Source: Lachnospiraceae bacterium UBA3638 (GTDB lineage: Bacteria; Bacillota; Clostridia; Lachnospirales; Lachnospiraceae). From it: a stretch of 16,837 nt of DNA. Location of the stretch: positions 1-16,837 of the forward strand of contig DFKT01000045.1 in assembly GCA_002373595.1 (NCBI GenBank), in the 5' to 3' direction. A model generated the notes under the pieces. The model saw only the letters and a list, made by a program, of their open reading frames with translations. It was not told the origin of the DNA and did no database searches. Below are positions 15,034 to 16,837 of the stretch, one piece after another (within the stretch, counting starts at the first letter, position 1; every line of letters starts with the position of its first letter). A program made the position numbers and the translations under genes.

Positions 15034-15987
15034 ATGGCTGCGAAAAAAATCACTACAACCTCTACCGGGGCTCCTATCAGAAAGAAGCCTCTCGGCATAC
15101 GTATAAAGAACAACCTCGGATACTACTTTATGTTTCTTCCGGTGTTTGTTTTTGTAATCTTGATCTACTACTGGCCTATGCTCGGCATAAGGTACGCATT
15201 TTACGATTTGACGATTGATAAATTTGAATTTGTCGGCCTCCGCCATTTCTCCGGCATGTTTGCCGAGAAAGACTTTTGGCGTGCTTTTAAAAATACACTT
15301 CAGATTTCGGTAACCAAGCTCATCATCACCACGGCTGCATCGGTCATCATATCGGTGTTCTTGAATGAGATGGGCAATCTTATCGCTAAGAAGACTATCC
15401 AGACTGTTATCTATCTGCCTCACTTCCTTTCATGGACTGTTACGGCAGCTATATTCACTCTCTTCCTTTCACCTTCTACAACCGGTGTTATCAACGAGAC
15501 TCTGAAGAGTTGGGACGTTCTTGAGAAGAGTATTGACTTCCTTCACAAGAAAGAATGGTGGAGACCTATCTTCTATATGATCAACATATGGAAGGAAACA
15601 GGATGGGGAACAGTCATATTCCTTGCTACGCTTTCCGGTATCAATCCGGAGCTCTATGAAGCTGCTGACATCGACGGTGCTAAGCGCCTGCAGAAGATAT
15701 GGTATGTAACCGTTCCCGCTCTTGCGAACACTGTTATCATAGTTCTCATTCTTAATCTTGCAAAGGTATTGAACCTCTTCGAATCGGTATTCGTCCTTTA
15801 CAATACCCGTACTTACAAGGTTGCCGATGTTATATCCACTTATATTTATCGTAAGACCTTCCAGAGTGCGATACCCAACTACGGATATACTACAGCAGTC
15901 GGTCTGTTTAAGTCGCTTGTAGGATGTATGCTTGTTCTCACCTGTAACTGGGCGAGCAAGAAAGTCCGCGGGCGCGGAATAATATAG
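15034..15987 (+). CDS. Carbohydrate ABC transporter permease, LplB-type
   Basis: A 317-residue inner-membrane permease. A basic N-terminus is followed by about six helices (starting at about 29-48, 93-111, 123-145, 187-202, 231-249, 286-304). The cytoplasmic EAA loop, EAADIDGAKRLQKIWYVTVP (209-228), is the contact for the ATPase. FKNTLQISVTK and the PxLxxRYAF-type first loop are typical of LplB. Start ATG 15034 follows GGGGAAG. Seventeen bases after its stop the second permease begins. With the binding protein upstream it forms a carbohydrate importer of the CUT1 kind. Such systems often lack an ATPase gene and share a general MsmK/UgpC-like one. The transported sugar is unknown. Confidence 0.93.
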   Translation: MAAKKITTTSTGAPIRKKPLGIRIKNNLGYYFMFLPVFVFVILIYYWPMLGIRYAFYDLTIDKFEFVGLRHFSGMFAEKDFWRAFKNTLQISVTKLIITTAASVIISVFLNEMGNLIAKKTIQTVIYLPHFLSWTVTAAIFTLFLSPSTTGVINETLKSWDVLEKSIDFLHKKEWWRPIFYMINIWKETGWGTVIFLATLSGINPELYEAADIDGAKRLQKIWYVTVPALANTVIIVLILNLAKVLNLFESVFVLYNTRTYKVADVISTYIYRKTFQSAIPNYGYTTAVGLFKSLVGCMLVLTCNWASKKVRGRGII

Positions 15988-16003
15988 AAAGGAGGCATGC
16001 AAA

Positions 16004-16837
16004 ATGGCTGAATCAAAAGCAATATACAGGAAACCCAAGAAGCATTTTCATGTCTTCGATCTTGTTAACTACATTGTATTCGTTTTGATAGCGATCATCG
16101 TTATAGTTCCTTTTTGGAAGGTTATAGTTGACTCGTTCAATGCGGTAGGCGTTTATCAGTTTAAGCTCTGGCCTAATCGTCCTACACTTGACGGATACCG
16201 AACCATCTTCACCACTCAGAAGCTGTTCAGACCGCTGCTCAATTCATTCATTACTACGATATGCGGTACGCTTCTCGGACTTGCCCTTTCAACTCTCGGA
16301 GGATATGTCCTTTGTCAGGAAGATATGCCGGGAAGAAATGCACTTTCATTCTTCCTTCTCTTCACCATGATATTCTCGGGAGGATTGATCCCTGAGTATC
16401 TCGTTATGAAGCAGCTCCACCTGGTCAACAATATGTGGATCCTCGTGGTCAAGCACGGAATGAATGTTTACAACCTTGTCCTCATGAGGAATTTCTTTGA
16501 AGGTATTCCCACATCGCTTTTCGAAGCGGCAAGGATAGACGGATGTTCACCTTCCAAGATCTTTTTTAAGATAGTGCTTCCTCTTTCCAAAGCAGCACTT
16601 GCATCCATCGGTCTTATGTTTGCGGTTACCGTTTGGAATGATTACAGCACCGTACAGATCTATATCAACAACCGCGACCAGGTTAACTTCCAGTACATCC
16701 TGAAGGTCATGGTCATGGACGGAGATACGCCGACGACGCAATATGCGGTATCACAGAATACGCTCTACTACGCAGGTATCGTTTGCGCATTCCTTCCGTT
16801 CCTTGTACTGTATCCTTTCCTTCAGAAGTACTTTGTA
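16004..16837 (+). CDS. Carbohydrate ABC transporter permease, YtcP/LplC-type (3' end missing)
   Basis: This frame runs open from the ATG at 16004 to the window end (278 codons seen) and was found by translating through the edge. AGAAAGGAGG about ten bases upstream is a near-perfect Shine-Dalgarno. Features are a first helix (about 21-40), PFWKVIVDSFN, the stretch MIFSGGLIPEYLVMKQLHL (122-140, with the GGLIP typical of LplC/YtcP), RNFFEGIPTSL, the EAA loop EAARIDGCSPSKIFFKIVLP (174-193), WNDYSTVQIYI, and an end at PFLQKYFV, after which family members usually have only about ten more residues. It pairs with the LplB-type permease to form the membrane channel. The sugar specificity cannot be read from it. 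Confidence 0.94.
   Translation, partial: MAESKAIYRKPKKHFHVFDLVNYIVFVLIAIIVIVPFWKVIVDSFNAVGVYQFKLWPNRPTLDGYRTIFTTQKLFRPLLNSFITTICGTLLGLALSTLGGYVLCQEDMPGRNALSFFLLFTMIFSGGLIPEYLVMKQLHLVNNMWILVVKHGMNVYNLVLMRNFFEGIPTSLFEAARIDGCSPSKIFFKIVLPLSKAALASIGLMFAVTVWNDYSTVQIYINNRDQVNFQYILKVMVMDGDTPTTQYAVSQNTLYYAGIVCAFLPFLVLYPFLQKYFV

Noticed and set aside
1..16837. tRNA, rRNA, CRISPR arrays, insertion sequences, phage or defence genes
   Set aside because: No clover-leaf or rRNA-like segment, no regularly spaced repeats, and no transposase, integrase or nuclease-toxin families recognised among the frames on either strand.

Overview
The window reads as ordinary chromosome of a low-to-mid GC Gram-positive anaerobe, most likely a Clostridia member close to Lachnospiraceae. 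The grounds are the secA-prfB pair, an FMN riboswitch in front of an ECF-type riboflavin transporter with a lachnospiraceal-style N-terminal helix, a tsaE-tsaB-rimI-tsaD run, a DUF6715-like protein, and an LplB/YtcP-type carbohydrate ABC importer. The assignment rests on gene content and family recognition; no marker RNA gene is present.

Layout. (1) 1-3159, plus strand: the 3' two thirds of secA, then prfB, whose usual programmed frameshift site is resolved into a continuous frame. (2) 3160-4905, plus strand: a weak terminator overlapping a good promoter, then three small genes: a two-helix membrane protein, a compact HExxH protein resembling SprA/CJM1_0395-type putative metalloproteases, and a DUF975-like membrane protein. 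(3) 4889-7482, minus strand: a promoter, an FMN riboswitch, ribU, and one nucleotide later a large GT-C-like multi-pass membrane protein. Its 3' end overlaps the DUF975-like gene tail to tail by 17 bp. (4) 7508-13052, plus strand: a divergent promoter and an eight-gene, tightly overlapping operon: YcxB-like, tsaE, tsaB, rimI, rnz, DUF6715-like, tsaD, ispD, closed by a clear hairpin terminator. Most of the t6A tRNA modification machinery is here together with the tRNA 3'-end nuclease RNase Z. (5) 13053-16837, plus strand: an AT-rich control region with 20-bp tandem A-tract repeats and an operator-like palindrome, then a lipoprotein solute-binding protein, an intercistronic GC hairpin, and two permeases of a carbohydrate importer. 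The second permease runs off the window and no ATPase is seen.

Working together: region 4 joins tRNA maturation with the isoprenoid enzyme IspD, and region 3 makes riboflavin uptake FMN-responsive, probably by hiding the ribU Shine-Dalgarno. I see no phage, IS, CRISPR or defence system. The least explained parts are the HExxH/DUF975 trio, the membrane protein under FMN riboswitch control, and the control region of the sugar importer.
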